Shown: one piece after another, positions 51,701 through 54,700 of the stretch
Position numbering within the stretch: position 1 is the stretch's first letter
Layout of the letters: each line of letters opens with the position of its first letter
NCBI GenBank assembly: GCA_035610835.1
Contig: CM069458.1
Location: forward strand, 30,281,449 to 30,345,448
Length of the DNA: 64,000 nucleotides
Source of the DNA: Ophiura sarsii
Lineage: Eukaryota > Echinodermata > Ophiuroidea > Amphilepidida > Ophiuridae
Direction of reading: 5' to 3'
Notes under the pieces: model-generated
What the model was told of the DNA's origin: nothing
The model's database searches: none
What the model saw: only the letters and a program-made list of their open reading frames with translations
Program-made: the position numbers and the translations under genes

Positions 51701-54700
51701 AAACATCTGCCAATATTGTTGGGACACTTTTATACATGTGTTTAAAAACTCCCCTCTCCCCTGGCCCTGGATCAATGTTGAAACATGGATTTTTGGAGTA
51801 TGGGATACTGGAAGGGGTCAACATTGCCCAGCGGGGGGTGTGTGTGTGGGGGGGGGGGGGGTATTCATGTTGAGGAAAAGGCTTCAACCTTTCCGACAAA
51901 GACAGCAATGTTTCCGTAGTGACGGGAACCCATTCAAGTGTAATTATTACCAGGGTGTCCCAACTAATTATGACCTCAATTGTAGATCCATTAGATCCAT
52001 TTTCATGCTCATTGTCATGATTGTTGTTGAAATACTTGAAATGTTACCTTCACATGCAATGCCACTCCATGGGTATGGACAATAACAGCGACACATGCCG
52101 ATCTCAGACTCAAAACCAGCTATCTTCGCTACAGTTCCTCCGTTTAAACATTCAAGACTGGGGTCACATGCTGTTGGATATAAAGAAAATCATATAAATC
52201 GAAGGGAACAAATGAATCAATGATCAATTATGATGAAACTTTTTTCAGAGTTACCTATAATATACACTATACAGTCGCAACAAGTCAATTCAATTCAGAG
52301 ACATACCCTCAGATGTGACCAGTCAATCACATCAACAGAGGATTTTTATCATTTAAAATGATGAGATTTTATTTTCATGCAAAATTGGATTTTAAAAGCT
52401 TTAAAATGACACCTCTCATCATACATTTGGCCAATACATTTAAATTTGATGTGAAATATTATCATTATTATGAGGAAATTCATTTTTATTTCTTCTGTTT
52501 TTTGTAGCCTAACATAATTATTTAATTTTATTCAAATCAAACTACTGTAGATTATTTAGTAACACCAGAAATTCCGATACAATTTACAAGATTAAAAATA
52601 GGAACAATGCTGGTATTTTTGCTGCAGTGGACTGACGAAGCTCCTGTTACCGGTAATATACCTACCACATTCACCGCAGTAGACTGGACAGGAATCGCTA
52701 TCATAGTTCAATGAGGGCGTTTTATATGGCAACCAACAATTTGAGTTACCTGGAAGACACAAATCTGAAATACAAAATCAAGAAAAATAGAAGAAATAGG
52801 GCCGTTAAAAATGTGCGAGATATGAGGGGTTTTTTTAAATGGGAGGGGAGAGGGGAAATTCCTTAAAATGGATGATGGCGAGGATCGACCAAAAGAAGCT
52901 TTGTAAGGTAAAAAAAAAAAATTGTTATCTTGTCCTCGACCGCCCGCTTATCAGATTTAGGGCCGCTCAGATTTTTTCAGATTTTTTTCAGATTTAAAAA
53001 ATAAAAATAAATAAAAATAAAAAAAATCAGATTTTTTTTTCTTCAGATTTTTTTTTTAACAGTTCAATTGGCATTGAATATTAAATTAAGTGTTTATAGC
53101 ATAAATATGTGCGACTCTTAGAGTGATTTAAACTTCTTGTTGGCTGAACTTTGACCTTCCGCTGGTAAAAAAAAGAAAAAAAGAGAAAACAAATCCACCC
53201 GCCCGCCCCTCCTCTCTGAAAGCTGTGGAGGACAACATAACCTTTTATTTTTTTGGCCTAATTTGGAGCACTGAACTGAACAATACTGTGATTAATCCTC
53301 ACCCAAAGACTCCCTTTTTAAACAAAAAATCTTTGTTGTTGTAAGATCACTGAATGTTCCCATTCATGAATAAGCCTGTATGGAAAAAAGTATTTTTGCT
53401 AAATGAACCCCTTTTTGATTTTCTTACTGGTTGACCCCAACTATTTTTTGCTGTCCCATTTAAAGGTAGGTGTTCTGATTGCTGGCCCAATTTTCAACTT
53501 GATGTTTTCTATGTGTCATCCTTAAAATAGTCATATTTCAAAGTTTGAGTTGCATAACTTTATTCTATTAATGGTTCTTGTTTTAGTTTAGAAGTACAAG
53601 GTGACATGACATTTGGCCATTGAGTAGTACACAAACTGGTCTGGTGGTTAACCACCTTTGGTAGTAGTTATTCATTTCATTTTGACCTTTAAATGGAACA
53701 TATCATATCTAGATTTTAAGAAAAAATGAGACAAATATGGAGTTTCATCTGATATCAAAAATATTTTGAAGTGAAAAAAAGAAGCTATAAGTGATCGGAA
53801 CATACACCTTTAATTTTCACTTTCATTGTTGATTTCTGCCACCTCCCCCTCCCCTAAGCAGGATTCAATATATTTCCCCATAGTTAACAGTTGACACCGG
53901 GAGAGGATGAAAATGGTCTATTGTAACAAGCCGGAGAGGGGATCGGGGAGGGGATTGGGGAGAGGATTGGGAAGGGGATCAGGGAAGGGATAGGGGAGGG
54001 AATGGGAAGAGGATCGGGGAGGGGTTCGGGGAGGGGATCAAGGATTGGATCGGGAAGGGATCGGGGAGGAAATGGGGAGGGGATCGCCCGGATCGGAGAG
54101 GGGATCGGGGAGGGGACAAAAGTCAAACCAACACTCTTACAGAATAAGGCTAAATATATAGTATTTCTGTACCCCTATTATGTTATGTTCAGGGGCAGAT
54201 CCAGGATTTCTTGATAGGGGGGTGCCAAAGCGGGGGCCAAGGGGGGCGGTAGCCCCTTTGCGATTTTTACATGTTTTCGCATGTTTTTACACGTTTTTTA
54301 AACGTTATTACACGTTTTTAACTTAGGCACCCTGTCAAAAAAGCGCTCCCCCCCCTAAATCCGCCCCTGATGTTTAATATGGAAATAATATCGCAACCCC
54401 CAGGATTGCAACCGGGATTCCGGCTTGCCTACCTGTACATTTCACGCCATGGTAGCCAGACGCACAGTGACATTCGCAAGTATCATGGTCAACCACACCA
54501 TGAACGCTGCAACTTTCTTCGCTACATCCGTACCATCTCCTGACCCTCAGCTGAAACAAATGAATGAATTTGAATGTTTGTCAAATCATAATTTTCTTCT
54601 CAGGCAACAAAGATTCATAATTCTGAATGGTCAGTTTTAATATGGGCAGATACAGAAGCAGCCCGACATACAATCAGTACCCCAAGCCCCCCGACATACA

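Noticed and set aside
53884..54126. Proline/serine-rich minus-strand frame
   Set aside because: Translation of a GA-rich minisatellite.
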